NCBI RefSeq assembly: GCF_024753205.1
Contig: NZ_JANUGZ010000004.1
Coordinates: 434,001-498,000, forward strand
From: Massilia aurea
GTDB taxonomy: Bacteria > Pseudomonadota > Gammaproteobacteria > Burkholderiales > Burkholderiaceae_D
Reading direction: 5' to 3'
DNA: 64,000 nucleotides
The notes under the pieces were generated by a model that saw only the letters and a list, made by a program, of their open reading frames with translations, was not told the DNA's origin and searched no databases. The position numbers and the translations under genes are program-made. Shown here piece after piece: positions 46,227 to 55,572 of this stretch (the first letter of the stretch is position 1; each line of letters begins with the position of its first letter).

Positions 46227-49200
46227 ATGAAAGCACTGCTCGATCTATTCAAGCAAGTTCAGCAAAACGAAAGTTTCGACGCCATCAAGATTGGCCTGGC
46301 GTCGCCTGAAAAAATCCGTTCGTGGTCGTTCGGCGAAGTCAAGAAGCCGGAAACCATCAACTACCGCACGTTCAAGCCTGAGCGCGATGGCTTGTTCTGC
46401 GCCAAGATCTTTGGTCCTATCAAGGACTACGAATGCCTGTGCGGCAAATACAAGCGCCTGAAGCACCGCGGCGTGATCTGCGAGAAGTGCGGCGTTGAAG
46501 TCACGCTGGCCAAGGTGCGTCGTGAGCGCATGGGCCACATCGAGCTGGCATCGCCAGTCGCGCACATCTGGTTCCTGAAGTCGCTGCCATCGCGTCTGGG
46601 CATGGTCCTGGACATGACGCTGCGGGACATCGAACGCGTGCTGTACTTCGAAGCATACGTCGTCACCGATCCAGGCATGACCCCGCTCAAGAAGAGCCAG
46701 ATCATGTCGGAAGACGACTACGCTGCCAAGTACGAAGAGTACGGCGACGACTTCACCGCATTCATGGGCGCCGAAGGTATCCGTGAACTGCTGCGCTCGA
46801 TCGACATCCACCGCGATGCCGACGCGCTGCGCGTGGAACTCAAAGAGTCGAAGTCCGAAGCCAAGATCAAGAAATACGCCAAGCGCCTGAAAGTGCTCGA
46901 AGCGTTCCAGCGTTCGGGCATCAAGCCTGAATGGATGATCATGGAAGTTCTGCCGGTCCTGCCGCCAGAACTGCGTCCGCTCGTCCCTCTGGACGGTGGC
47001 CGTTTCGCCACGTCCGACCTGAACGATCTGTATCGCCGCGTCATCAACCGTAATAACCGCCTGAAGCGCCTGATGGAACTGCGCGCACCAGAGATCATTA
47101 CGCGTAACGAAAAGCGCATGCTGCAGGAAGCAGTCGACTCGCTGCTGGACAACGGCCGTCGCGGCAAAGCGATGACCGGCGCCAACAAGCGTCCGCTGAA
47201 GTCGCTGGCCGAGATGATCAAGGGTAAGGGCGGTCGTTTCCGTCAGAACTTGCTGGGCAAGCGCGTCGACTATTCGGGCCGTTCGGTCATCGTGGTCGGT
47301 CCACAGCTCAAACTGCACCAGTGCGGCCTGCCGAAACTGATGGCTCTGGAACTGTTCAAGCCATTCATTTTCAACAAGCTCGAACTGATGGGTCTGGCTA
47401 CGACTATCAAGGCTGCGAAGAAGCTCGTCGAAGTGCAAGAGCCAGTTGTTTGGGACATCCTTGAAGAAGTCATCAAGGAACACCCGATCATGCTGAACCG
47501 TGCGCCGACGCTGCACCGTCTGGGTATCCAGGCGTTCGAGCCGGTCCTGATCGAAGGCAAGGCCATCCAGCTGCACCCACTCGTCTGCGCGGCGTTCAAC
47601 GCCGACTTCGACGGTGACCAGATGGCTGTCCACGTCCCGCTGTCGATCGAAGCACAGATGGAAGCACGTACGCTGATGCTGGCGTCGAACAACATCCTGT
47701 TCCCATCGAACGGCGAACCGTCGATCGTGCCGTCCCAGGATATCGTGCTGGGTCTGTACTACGCATCGCGCGAGGCGATCAACGCCAAGGGTGAGGGCAT
47801 GATGTTCCCGGACGTGTCGGAAGTCATCCGCGCGTACGACAATAAGGAAGTCGAACTGGCGACCCGCATCACCGTGCGTATCGTGGAATTCCCACGCAAC
47901 GCCGAAGGTGGCTTCGACCAGACCCTGACCCGCTACGAGACCACGGTCGGCCGTGCGATCCTGTCCGAGATCCTGCCAAAAGGCTTGCCATTCTCGGTGC
48001 TGAATCGTTCGCTGAAGAAGAAGGAAATCTCGAAGCTGATCAACACGTCGTTCCGCAAGTGCGGTCTGCGTGCGACCGTCGTGTTTGCCGACAAGCTGAT
48101 GCAGTCGGGCTTCCGCCTGGCAACGCGCGCCGGTATCTCGATCGCCGTCGACGACATGATGATCCCGGACGTCAAGAAGGGCATGATCGCTGCCGCTGAA
48201 GCCGAAGTGAAACAGATCGAGCAGCAGTACAGCTCGGGTCTGGTCACCGCCGGCGAGCGCTACAACAAGGTCGTCGACATCTGGGGCAAGACCTCCGATG
48301 AAGTCGGCAAGGCGATGATGGACCAGCTGAAGATCGAGCCGGTCACCAAGCGCGATGGCACCGAAGGCACCCAGGAATCGTTCAACGCGATTTACATGAT
48401 GGCCGACTCGGGCGCCCGTGGTTCGGCAGCCCAGATTCGTCAGCTGGCCGGTATGCGTGGTCTGATGGCGAAACCGGATGGTTCGATTATCGAAACGCCG
48501 ATTACCGCGAACTTCCGCGAAGGCCTGAACGTGCTTCAGTACTTCATTTCGACCCACGGCGCTCGTAAAGGTCTGGCCGATACCGCGCTGAAGACCGCAA
48601 ACTCGGGTTACCTGACCCGTCGTCTGGTCGACGTGACGCAGGATCTGGTGGTGATCGAGGACGATTGCGGCACCAACAACGGCACGCACATGAAGGCGCT
48701 GGTCGAAGGTGGTGAAGTCATCGAAGCCCTGCGCGACCGTATCCTCGGCCGTGTCACCGGTACCGATGTCGTCAATCCTGAAACCCAGGAAACCCTGTTC
48801 GAAGCCGGCACGCTGCTGGACGAAGACATGGTCGAAGAGATCGAACGCGTCGGCATCGACGAAGTGAAGGTCCGCACGCCACTGAACTGTGACACGCGCT
48901 TCGGCCTGTGCGCCAAGTGCTATGGTCGCGATCTGGGCCGTGGCATGCTGGTCAACAGCGGTGAAGCAGTCGGCGTCGTGGCAGCACAGTCGATTGGTGA
49001 GCCGGGTACCCAGCTGACCATGCGTACGTTCCACATCGGTGGTGCGGCATCGCGTGCAGCAGTGGCGTCGTCGGTCGAAGCCAAGTCGAACGGTACGGTT
49101 CGCTTCACGGCAACCATGCGTTACGTCACCAACGGCAAGGGCGCGCAAATCGTCATTACCCGTTCGGGCGAAGTGCTGATCACCGACGATCATGGCCGTG

Positions 49201-50474
49201 AGCGCGAGCGTCACAAGGTGCCGTACGGCGCGACCCTGATCGTCAAGGATGGCCAGGCTGTCAAAGCTGGTATCGCCCTGGCAACGTGGGATCCGCTGAC
49301 CCGTCCGATCATCACCGAGTACGCTGGTACCATCCGCTTCGAAAACGTGGAAGAGGGCGTCACCGTCGCTCGCCAGGTGGACGATGTGACCGGTCTGTCG
49401 ACTCTGGTCGCGATCGATCCGAAGCGTCGTGGTTCGGCTGGCAAGGTGCTGCGTCCGCAGGTCAAGCTGCTGAACGAAGAGAACCAGGAAGTCAAGATCG
49501 CGGGCACCGAACACGCCGTGGCCATTGGTTTCCAGGTCGGCTCGCTGATCATGGTCAAGGACGGTCAGCAAGTGTCCGTCGGTGAAGTGCTGGCACGTAT
49601 CCCGACTGAATCGCAGAAAACGCGAGACATTACTGGTGGTCTGCCACGCGTTGCCGAGCTGTTCGAAGCACGCTCGCCAAAAGACGCCGGCATGCTGGCG
49701 GAAGTCACGGGTACTGTCGCGTTCGGTAAAGAGACCAAGGGCAAGCAACGCCTTGAGATCACCGACATGGACGGCAACAAGCACGAGTTCCTGATCACCA
49801 AGGACAAGCAAGTGCTGGTCCACGATGGTCAAGTCGTGAACAAGGGCGAGATGATTGTCGACGGCCCGGCCGATCCGCAAGACATCCTGCGCCTCCTGGG
49901 TATCGAATCGCTGGCCCGCTACATCGTCGACGAAGTGCAGGACGTGTACCGTCTGCAAGGCGTGAAGATCAACGACAAGCACATCGAGGTGATCGTTCGC
50001 CAGATGCTGCGTCGTGTTCAGATCGTCGAAGCAGGCGACACCGACTACATCATCGGCGAGCAGGTCGAGCGTTCGGAGCTGCTGGACCAGAACGACCGCA
50101 TGAACGCGGTGGGCAAGCTGCCGGCAACGTACGAAAACGTGCTGCTGGGTATTACCAAGGCATCGCTGTCGACCGATTCGTTCATCTCGGCCGCATCGTT
50201 CCAGGAAACCACCCGCGTGCTGACCGAAGCGGCGATCATGGGCAAGCGCGACGGTCTGCGCGGCCTGAAAGAGAACGTCATCGTCGGTCGCCTGATCCCG
50301 GGCGGTACGGGTCTGGCATTCCACCGCGCTCGCAAAGAGAAGGAAGTGTGGGAAGCGGAAGAGCGCCAGGCACTGCTGCAGCAAGAGAAGGCCAATATGG
50401 CCGCCGAGCTGCAAGCGATGGAAGACCAGCAAGTTGCTTCGGCTTCGGCTGAGCAGCACGACGACGGCGAGTAA
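46227..50474 (+). CDS. rpoC: DNA-directed RNA polymerase subunit beta'
   Basis: A 1415-residue beta' subunit. The zinc-binding N-terminal [20 protein letters not shown] and the catalytic [15 protein letters not shown] are intact, as are the bridge-helix/trigger-loop segments ([39 protein letters not shown]). The C-terminus ([11 protein letters not shown]) is variable as expected. ATG 46227 follows a 225-base spacer, longer than in E. coli, which contains two hairpins and a dispersed repeat. It is the last gene of the rpl-rpo operon. Confidence 0.98.
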   Translation: MKALLDLFKQVQQNESFDAIKIGLASPEKIRSWSFGEVKKPETINYRTFKPERDGLFCAKIFGPIKDYECLCGKYKRLKHRGVICEKCGVEVTLAKVRRERMGHIELASPVAHIWFLKSLPSRLGMVLDMTLRDIERVLYFEAYVVTDPGMTPLKKSQIMSEDDYAAKYEEYGDDFTAFMGAEGIRELLRSIDIHRDADALRVELKESKSEAKIKKYAKRLKVLEAFQRSGIKPEWMIMEVLPVLPPELRPLVPLDGGRFATSDLNDLYRRVINRNNRLKRLMELRAPEIITRNEKRMLQEAVDSLLDNGRRGKAMTGANKRPLKSLAEMIKGKGGRFRQNLLGKRVDYSGRSVIVVGPQLKLHQCGLPKLMALELFKPFIFNKLELMGLATTIKAAKKLVEVQEPVVWDILEEVIKEHPIMLNRAPTLHRLGIQAFEPVLIEGKAIQLHPLVCAAFNADFDGDQMAVHVPLSIEAQMEARTLMLASNNILFPSNGEPSIVPSQDIVLGLYYASREAINAKGEGMMFPDVSEVIRAYDNKEVELATRITVRIVEFPRNAEGGFDQTLTRYETTVGRAILSEILPKGLPFSVLNRSLKKKEISKLINTSFRKCGLRATVVFADKLMQSGFRLATRAGISIAVDDMMIPDVKKGMIAAAEAEVKQIEQQYSSGLVTAGERYNKVVDIWGKTSDEVGKAMMDQLKIEPVTKRDGTEGTQESFNAIYMMADSGARGSAAQIRQLAGMRGLMAKPDGSIIETPITANFREGLNVLQYFISTHGARKGLADTALKTANSGYLTRRLVDVTQDLVVIEDDCGTNNGTHMKALVEGGEVIEALRDRILGRVTGTDVVNPETQETLFEAGTLLDEDMVEEIERVGIDEVKVRTPLNCDTRFGLCAKCYGRDLGRGMLVNSGEAVGVVAAQSIGEPGTQLTMRTFHIGGAASRAAVASSVEAKSNGTVRFTATMRYVTNGKGAQIVITRSGEVLITDDHGRERERHKVPYGATLIVKDGQAVKAGIALATWDPLTRPIITEYAGTIRFENVEEGVTVARQVDDVTGLSTLVAIDPKRRGSAGKVLRPQVKLLNEENQEVKIAGTEHAVAIGFQVGSLIMVKDGQQVSVGEVLARIPTESQKTRDITGGLPRVAELFEARSPKDAGMLAEVTGTVAFGKETKGKQRLEITDMDGNKHEFLITKDKQVLVHDGQVVNKGEMIVDGPADPQDILRLLGIESLARYIVDEVQDVYRLQGVKINDKHIEVIVRQMLRRVQIVEAGDTDYIIGEQVERSELLDQNDRMNAVGKLPATYENVLLGITKASLSTDSFISAASFQETTRVLTEAAIMGKRDGLRGLKENVIVGRLIPGGTGLAFHRARKEKEVWEAEERQALLQQEKANMAAELQAMEDQQVASASAEQHDDGE

Positions 50475-50492
50475 TCGTCTGAGTTGAAAATG

Positions 50493-50525
50493 AAACGGCA
50501 CCCTGAGGGGTGCCGTTTTTTTGCT
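50493..50525 (+). terminator. Intrinsic terminator of the rpoBC operon
   Basis: AACGGCACCC (50494-50503), loop TGAG, GGGTGCCGTT (50508-50517), then a run of T. A textbook rho-independent terminator. Confidence 0.93.
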
Positions 50526-50837
50526 TTTTATAAATGGCGGTTGGCCTGACGAGTCTAATTCGTTTAAGTGTACATACAATGTCAGCTGTCTATAATATAT
50601 TTGTGACGCATAAGTACTGGCCGGAAGCCGAAACGGCGTATATCACCTAAGTCTGCACTTTCAATAAACGGCGCTAAAAAACCGCTGATCAATTGACTAT
50701 CTTTAGTGCGGCTCCAATCCTGCAGCAAGACTGCTTTGGGGTTTTTAAGGTGAGCTTTTTATCGTCGCGAGAGGCGGTCTTTTAGCGAGTTGACCGCGTT
50801 CTTTGCGATTTTCGGCGCTCAGGACGAAAGTCGAGAT
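50526..50837. other. Non-coding stretch after rpoC, no gene seen
   Basis: About 310 bases with no convincing ORF. A TATAAT occurs at 50591-50596 without a -35. Beginning around 50760 the sequence probably represents the outer end of the IS5-family remnant, but no terminal inverted repeat could be identified. Confidence 0.6.
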
Positions 50838-51810
50838 TCAGTGATAGAAATCGCCGACCGGTCGGCCGACCAGCACCAGAGTGGCGAAGCCGAACAGCGT
50901 AATTAGCTGAGCAGTGTTTTTGGCCAAGCCGCGATAGCGAGTTTCAACGACGGAACAGGTTCTTGATGACGTGGACCGAATGCTCGAAGTTCACCCGAAG
51001 ATTGGCCTTGAGATGTTCTAGTTTTTCAAACATGCGGCTAACCTTGTTCTTCTGCAGTGCCTTGCGTTTGCATTGCTTGGTCGCGACGTGCCAGATGACC
51101 GGTCTGCCTTGATTTTTTTTGCGTTTCTTAACGCCTTCGTAGCCCGCGTCGCCGTGCAACAGGGCACCCGCTTGCGTAACATCCGAAACATTCACCGCAC
51201 TGTCGACGATGATGTGCACTAGACCGGACGTTGCAATCAACTCCCACATGCACCTTCATCCCAAATGCCTGCGGTTAGCTTCTTCGATTGGTGCATTCCC
51301 GGACTACGCTTTCCATCCTTCTTGTTAGTCACGGTGGTGCCGCGATCAGTGGCATTGACCACGGCCCCCTCATGCATCATCAAGCCCTTCTTGGCGAGAT
51401 GGCCGTTGATGGTGTCGAAAATCTTTCGATGAGCCCATTGTTCTCGAGCAGATGCAAAAACTTCAGCAATGTCGTCGCGTAGGCGCGGTGTGCCGCTTGA
51501 GATTGATATCGATCAAACCACGAACGACCTGACTGTCGTAGATCGCGTCCTTATTCTCCTTGTCATATAGGCCAAAGTACTGTCAGGCCATGTCAATGCG
51601 CAGCATACGCGCTAAACCAATAAGCGGATAGATAGGATCCTTGACCTTCGGGTTAATGGTTCGATTTCCTAGTGCAGTTTGCATACGGTGTGACCTTGTC
51701 GATCTCTGCAAGAAAGTGGTCCCGACGCGTCAGCTTCCTCGTGTTAGCGGACTCCAGGTCTTAGTAGCTCTTCTGCATCTCGACAGGGTGGTTGGCCGCA
51801 GCGAAATTAT
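50838..51810 (-). pseudogene. IS5-family transposase remnant with several frameshifts
   Basis: Reading the minus strand from about 51810 down gives, in shifting frames, pieces of an IS5-type DDE transposase: ANTRKLTRRDHFLAEIDKV (about 51765-51700), a GLYDKENKDAIYDSQVVRGL block (about 51565-51505), INGHLAKKGLMMHEGAVVNA then KDGKRSPGMHQSKKL (about 51410-51280), FGMKVHVGVD (about 51265-51235), the longest intact piece SGLVHIIVDSAVNVSDVTQA to NLFRR (51249-50944), and finally RYRGLAKNTAQLITLFGF to a stop at 50838. At least three frameshifts and an internal stop make it non-functional. It lies between rpoC and the NACHT gene. Confidence 0.85.
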
Positions 51811-52010
51811 CTAAGACAGACGGCATTGCTAGACCTGTTGGTAGCAAATAGATCAGTGCGTCATAAATCGTCTCAACTAAAGCAAAAAATATACATATGC
51901 TTTTGGCATAAATATCTGATTTTTTATGATTTCTGTTGTGTTGGCATGAAATTTAGTTAGTATATTAAATGGATGTTTCTTATTTCATTTCATAATTTAA
52001 AGGATTTGTA
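51811..52010 (+). promoter_or_regulatory. AT-rich promoter region of the NACHT gene
   Basis: About 200 AT-rich bases between the transposase remnant and the NACHT start. The best element is TTGGCA (51941-51946), a 16-base spacer and TATTAA (51963-51968). TAAAGGA at about 51998-52004 serves as ribosome site. No operator could be recognised. Confidence 0.4.
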
Positions 52011-53981
52011 ATGTCTCTAACTGCTGCAGCCCTAGTTACGTTTGCATCATCTGATTTAGCTAAAAAAATCCTTGAGCCAATTGCCAATAAGTTAACTAAA
52101 GAAATAAGCGGAATCGCGAAAGAAAAGTGGAGAAAATATACCCTGTCATTCGACAAATACTTAAATGAAATTGAAAGCAAACATAAATATTTCAGCTCTC
52201 AAGTATTTTCAAATGAAGGGCAGCTTTTGGAGAATTATTATATTCCGTTAACGCTGCAGAAATCTAGCTCATCAAATAGTAATGGAACTATTGTAGTCGA
52301 CGACTATCCAATAGATTTACTATCTGCTTATAAAGACGTTTTGATTGTTGACACTGCAGGAATGGGTAAGTCTACTCTTTTAAAGTTTATATTTCTTAGA
52401 TCACTAAGAATTCGAGATTCTATACCAATCTTTGTAGAGCTAAGGAAGTTATCTAAGGAAAAGCCGATTCGTACTTTTATCCTTGAGGAGCTAAAGCTAA
52501 CTCCGGATGATGTGAACAAAAAACTTCTAGCGCAGTGTTTGGATGAGGGAATATTCACTTTCTTCTTAGATGGTTTCGATGAAATTCCAGATGATGACAA
52601 AAAATACGTTTCCACCCAGATTGTCAATCTAAAAAACGACAGTGGGGGAAGTCGGTTTATCTTGTCATCCCGTGAGGAGCAATCTCTAGCCTACTTGAAT
52701 GAATTTCATCGGTTTAACATCAAGCCATTATCTAAGGATGAGGCATTCGATCTTATAAGAAAAATATCGCCGGACCCAAGTATTGCTACGAGTCTTATTG
52801 AAAAGATTGCGTCCCAATCTAAAGATAGTTTGAGCGAATTTTTGACGAACCCGCTGCTTGTCAGTCTCTTAGTAAAATCTTTTCTCCACTCGCCAATACT
52901 GCCTGTCAGATTGTCAGAATTCTATAGACAGGTTTTTGACGCTTTATTTCAGACACATGATGCAAAAAAAGAGTTAGGAGGATTTTCTCGTATAAAGCGT
53001 AGCAGCTTAGATTTGGATCGATTCCATAAAGCATTACGGGCTTTAGGAGTTTTAAGTTACCAGGCTAACAAGCTAGAGTATTCTGTGGATGAATTGCTGG
53101 CTCAAATTGAAGATGTTAAAATTTTAACGTCAGATGATAGTTATTCTGCGAGTAATTTTCGTCATGATCTTCTTCATGCCGTTCCATTGTTTGTGCAGGA
53201 GGGCAGCTCTAGTCGATGGGCGCATCGTTCGCTCCAAGAATATTTTGCCGCAGCCTATATATGTATAGATGCTAAAGAGGACCAATCAGCTCTTCTTAAG
53301 CAACTTTATGATGCCGGAGTGAGTAAAAATGCCAACCTACTGCGACTGTGTGCTGATATTGACAGTAAAACTTTTAAACATGTGATCGTAAAACATTACT
53401 TGGCTAGCCGTCTAAAGAGAATTGAGCGGGGATTTCCCATTTCAAAGTTTCCAGAAATCGATCAAAAATCTCTTGAAATTCGCCGTTCAATTCTATACGA
53501 GACGCCACCGAGTTTGATTGTTCTTCCTCGCTCTATGCCAGCCGATAAGGCTCGCAGTTATGTAAAGAAAAATTTGCCAGGGGTAAATATTTCTAATGCA
53601 TATATTGGATTTAACTCCAGCTCGGAGATTGCTATAGGAGATAATAATGCGCGGTATTTCATTAATATTGTAGGGAATAAATATGAGTCGCTTGATGATA
53701 TAATTCAAATATATTATCAAGAAAATATTCGCCGAATTCAGCCAATCAAGACAATGCGACTAAATATGCGAAATTTTCCGTTTAATAGTTTGCTTAAATT
53801 TGATGACGATCCGCACAATTTTATAAATTCAAAAGATAACTTTACAGTGACCACGCAAATTCTTTTGCGAATGTCTTATTATCTCCAAGCCATATACGAT
53901 GTTGATAAGATTAGGGCTCTTCACCATAATGTCATACAGCACGAAAAAGATTCATCAAATTTGACGATAAAATTCGGATGA
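52011..53981 (+). CDS. NACHT-domain STAND NTPase (NLR-like; candidate single-gene anti-phage protein)
   Basis: A 656-residue protein in four parts. An N-terminal helical region (1-85), with FDKYL and YIPLTLQ leading into the NTPase. A NACHT domain (about 105-290): Walker A DTAGMGKST with Lys120, Walker B FFLDGFDEIPDDD with Asp187 and the NACHT-type acidic pair Asp190/Glu191, and sensor-like SSREE near 217. A helical/winged-helix region to about 430 with HRSLQEYFAAAYI (His405). A C-terminal 200 residues with no motif I recognise, no leucine-rich or TPR repeats and no visible nuclease, TIR or protease domain. AT-rich, with many TTA, ATA and AGA codons, so recently acquired. Architecture resembles bNACHT defence proteins; the effector part may be the terminal regions. 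Confidence 0.85.
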   Translation: MSLTAAALVTFASSDLAKKILEPIANKLTKEISGIAKEKWRKYTLSFDKYLNEIESKHKYFSSQVFSNEGQLLENYYIPLTLQKSSSSNSNGTIVVDDYPIDLLSAYKDVLIVDTAGMGKSTLLKFIFLRSLRIRDSIPIFVELRKLSKEKPIRTFILEELKLTPDDVNKKLLAQCLDEGIFTFFLDGFDEIPDDDKKYVSTQIVNLKNDSGGSRFILSSREEQSLAYLNEFHRFNIKPLSKDEAFDLIRKISPDPSIATSLIEKIASQSKDSLSEFLTNPLLVSLLVKSFLHSPILPVRLSEFYRQVFDALFQTHDAKKELGGFSRIKRSSLDLDRFHKALRALGVLSYQANKLEYSVDELLAQIEDVKILTSDDSYSASNFRHDLLHAVPLFVQEGSSSRWAHRSLQEYFAAAYICIDAKEDQSALLKQLYDAGVSKNANLLRLCADIDSKTFKHVIVKHYLASRLKRIERGFPISKFPEIDQKSLEIRRSILYETPPSLIVLPRSMPADKARSYVKKNLPGVNISNAYIGFNSSSEIAIGDNNARYFINIVGNKYESLDDIIQIYYQENIRRIQPIKTMRLNMRNFPFNSLLKFDDDPHNFINSKDNFTVTTQILLRMSYYLQAIYDVDKIRALHHNVIQHEKDSSNLTIKFG

Positions 53982-53996
53982 TTTATTCAGTGTTAA

Positions 53997-54030
53997 AAAG
54001 CCGGGGTCAGGTCTGAGATTTTTGGACACG
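53997..54030 (+). repeat. Diverged copy of the RAYT-flanking repeat
   Basis: AAAGCCGGGGTCAGGTCTGA is identical to the repeats around the RAYT gene (27.1-28.2 kb), followed by GATTTTTGGACACG where those have CATTCGGACACG. It begins 16 bases after the NACHT stop, at the boundary back to high-GC sequence. Confidence 0.85.
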
Positions 54031-54266
54031 AGCTCGTTGCTGGCTGTGCGGGTACATCATTGGGAACTGGCCGGTAAAATCAACGGCCTATCCCGCACTT
54101 CGAGTCTGCCTTTAAGTGGAACTGAAAGGATAGTCACTCCAACTCACGGCCCCATACGATGGCCCGAAAGATAGCGCTATCCCCTGAGACGATGCCCATT
54201 AATTCCATTCCTATCGCTGCACGGTTAGCGATGTTAATTTAGCGATCTGCGCACAGAGGAATCAGC

Positions 54267-54833
54267 ATGCCCCAGCCACCAGCCCTGATCATCATCGACA
54301 TGCAAAAGGGCATGCAATCCGCGACCCTGCCACCCCGGAACAATCCGACAGCCGAAGACACGATCGGCCGGCTGCATGCGGCCTGGCGGGCGGCAGGGCA
54401 CCCGGTCGTCAGCGTCCGCCACATCAGCCGCTCACCGAACTCCGTCTTCGCACCGGGCCAATCCGGCGTTGAATTCCAGCCGCGCTTCCATCCAATGGTC
54501 CATGAACACGTGGTCGAAAAGAACGTTCCCGATGCCTTCATCCACACTGGCCTTGAGCGCTGGCTGCATGAGCGCGGCATCACGCACCTGGTGATCGTCG
54601 GCGTCAGCACCAACAATTCGATCGAGGCCAGCGCACGTACCGCAGGCAATCTGGGCTTTTCCACCATCGTGGTGTCGGATGCGACCTTCACGTTCGACAA
54701 GACGGATTTTGGGGGCGCACACCGCAGCGCCGAGGACGTTCATTTGATGGCATTGGCGAACCTGCACGGTGAATACGCCGAGGTCATGTCGTGTGATGAC
54801 GTGCTGCGTCTCTACGAAGCGGGCACCGAGTGA
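54267..54833 (+). CDS. Isochorismatase-fold cysteine hydrolase family protein (Ser at the Cys position)
   Basis: A 188-residue alpha/beta protein. The usual triad is Asp-Lys-Cys; Asp11 (LIIIDMQKGM) and Lys85 (VVEKNVPDAF) are in place, but the nucleophile position in GVSTNNSIEASARTAGNLGF is Ser118. The same TNNSxEA form occurs in related annotated hydrolases (from memory), so this is a subfamily feature. The substrate, if hydrolysed, is unknown; amides or small aromatic esters are typical of the superfamily. Start ATG 54267 follows AGAGGAATCAGC. The 285 bases upstream carry the RAYT-like repeat and no gene. Confidence 0.88.
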   Translation: MPQPPALIIIDMQKGMQSATLPPRNNPTAEDTIGRLHAAWRAAGHPVVSVRHISRSPNSVFAPGQSGVEFQPRFHPMVHEHVVEKNVPDAFIHTGLERWLHERGITHLVIVGVSTNNSIEASARTAGNLGFSTIVVSDATFTFDKTDFGGAHRSAEDVHLMALANLHGEYAEVMSCDDVLRLYEAGTE

Positions 54834-54967
54834 CATGGAATCCGGCGCCAGCGGGCATGCCGTTTCCATTCCCCGGAAGCCCTGGTCAGCCGAACACCCC
54901 CTCAGCATGGAATGCTCTACACTCACTTGTCTTTTAAATATCCCGAAATTTTGCCAAGGAGTGAACC

Positions 54968-55489
54968 ATGAACAAACAATGGATGAGTGCTGTCCTGTTC
55001 GGCGCCGTGTGCGCCTCCGCCAGTGCTGCTGACATGTCGGTCACGCTGAAAATGGCCACCGATAAAGGCGAAGGCGCCAGCATCGGTACCGTGAAGATCA
55101 GCGAAACTCAATACGGCGTCGTGTTCACTCCTGAGCTCAAGGACCTGACCCCAGGCCTGCACGGCTTCCACGTGCATGCCAACGGCAGCTGCGCACCGAA
55201 CCAGGCGGACGGCAAGACCGTCCCTGCAGGCGCCGCCGGCGGTCACCTCGACCCGGCCAACACCAAGAAACACGGCACCCCATGGGGCGATGGCCACCTG
55301 GGCGATCTGCCAGGCCTCTCCGTTGACGCAAAAGGCATGGCCACCAACCCGGTGCTGGCCCCGCGCATGAAAATGGCAGACCTCAAGGGCAAGGCCCTGA
55401 TGGTGCACGTCGGTGGGGACAACCACGCTGATCATCCAGCACCACTGGGTGGTGGCGGCGCCCGCATGGCATGCGGCGTGATCCAGTAA
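54968..55489 (+). CDS. sodC: Superoxide dismutase [Cu-Zn], periplasmic
   Basis: A 173-residue exported enzyme dismutating superoxide. The signal peptide ends near residue 20 (VCASASA). Copper ligands are His68 and His70 in [11 protein letters not shown]; the bridging and zinc ligands are in [14 protein letters not shown] and the nearby GDGHLGDLP; the last copper His is in [10 protein letters not shown]. Cys75 and the Cys near residue 169 form the structural disulfide. CCAAGGAG precedes ATG 54968. It is convergent with the pectinase gene and shares a very strong hairpin with it. Confidence 0.96.
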   Translation: MNKQWMSAVLFGAVCASASAADMSVTLKMATDKGEGASIGTVKISETQYGVVFTPELKDLTPGLHGFHVHANGSCAPNQADGKTVPAGAAGGHLDPANTKKHGTPWGDGHLGDLPGLSVDAKGMATNPVLAPRMKMADLKGKALMVHVGGDNHADHPAPLGGGGARMACGVIQ

Positions 55490-55515
55490 TCCGGTAGACA
55501 GACAAGCAGCAAACA

Positions 55516-55556
55516 CGCAGGGCCCATCGCTTGGATAGCAAGCGATGGGCCCTGCG
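55516..55556. terminator. Bidirectional terminator between sodC and the pectinase gene
   Basis: A perfect 18-base stem: CGCAGGGCCCATCGCTTG (55516-55533) with CAAGCGATGGGCCCTGCG (55539-55556), loop GATAG. Being symmetric, it can act on both convergent transcripts. The plus-strand tail is TCATTTC, the minus-strand tail TGTTTGC. Confidence 0.8.
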
Positions 55557-55572
55557 TCATTTCAACCCTTCA

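Noticed and set aside
50944..51249. Treating the 101-codon minus-strand frame as a complete gene
   Set aside because: It is the longest surviving piece of an IS5-type transposase; other pieces continue on both sides in different frames.
52011..53981. NACHT gene as part of a multi-gene system (for example with a nuclease or reverse transcriptase partner)
   Set aside because: No other intact gene lies in the AT-rich segment: upstream is a dead transposase on the other strand, downstream a repeat and then a native-composition gene.
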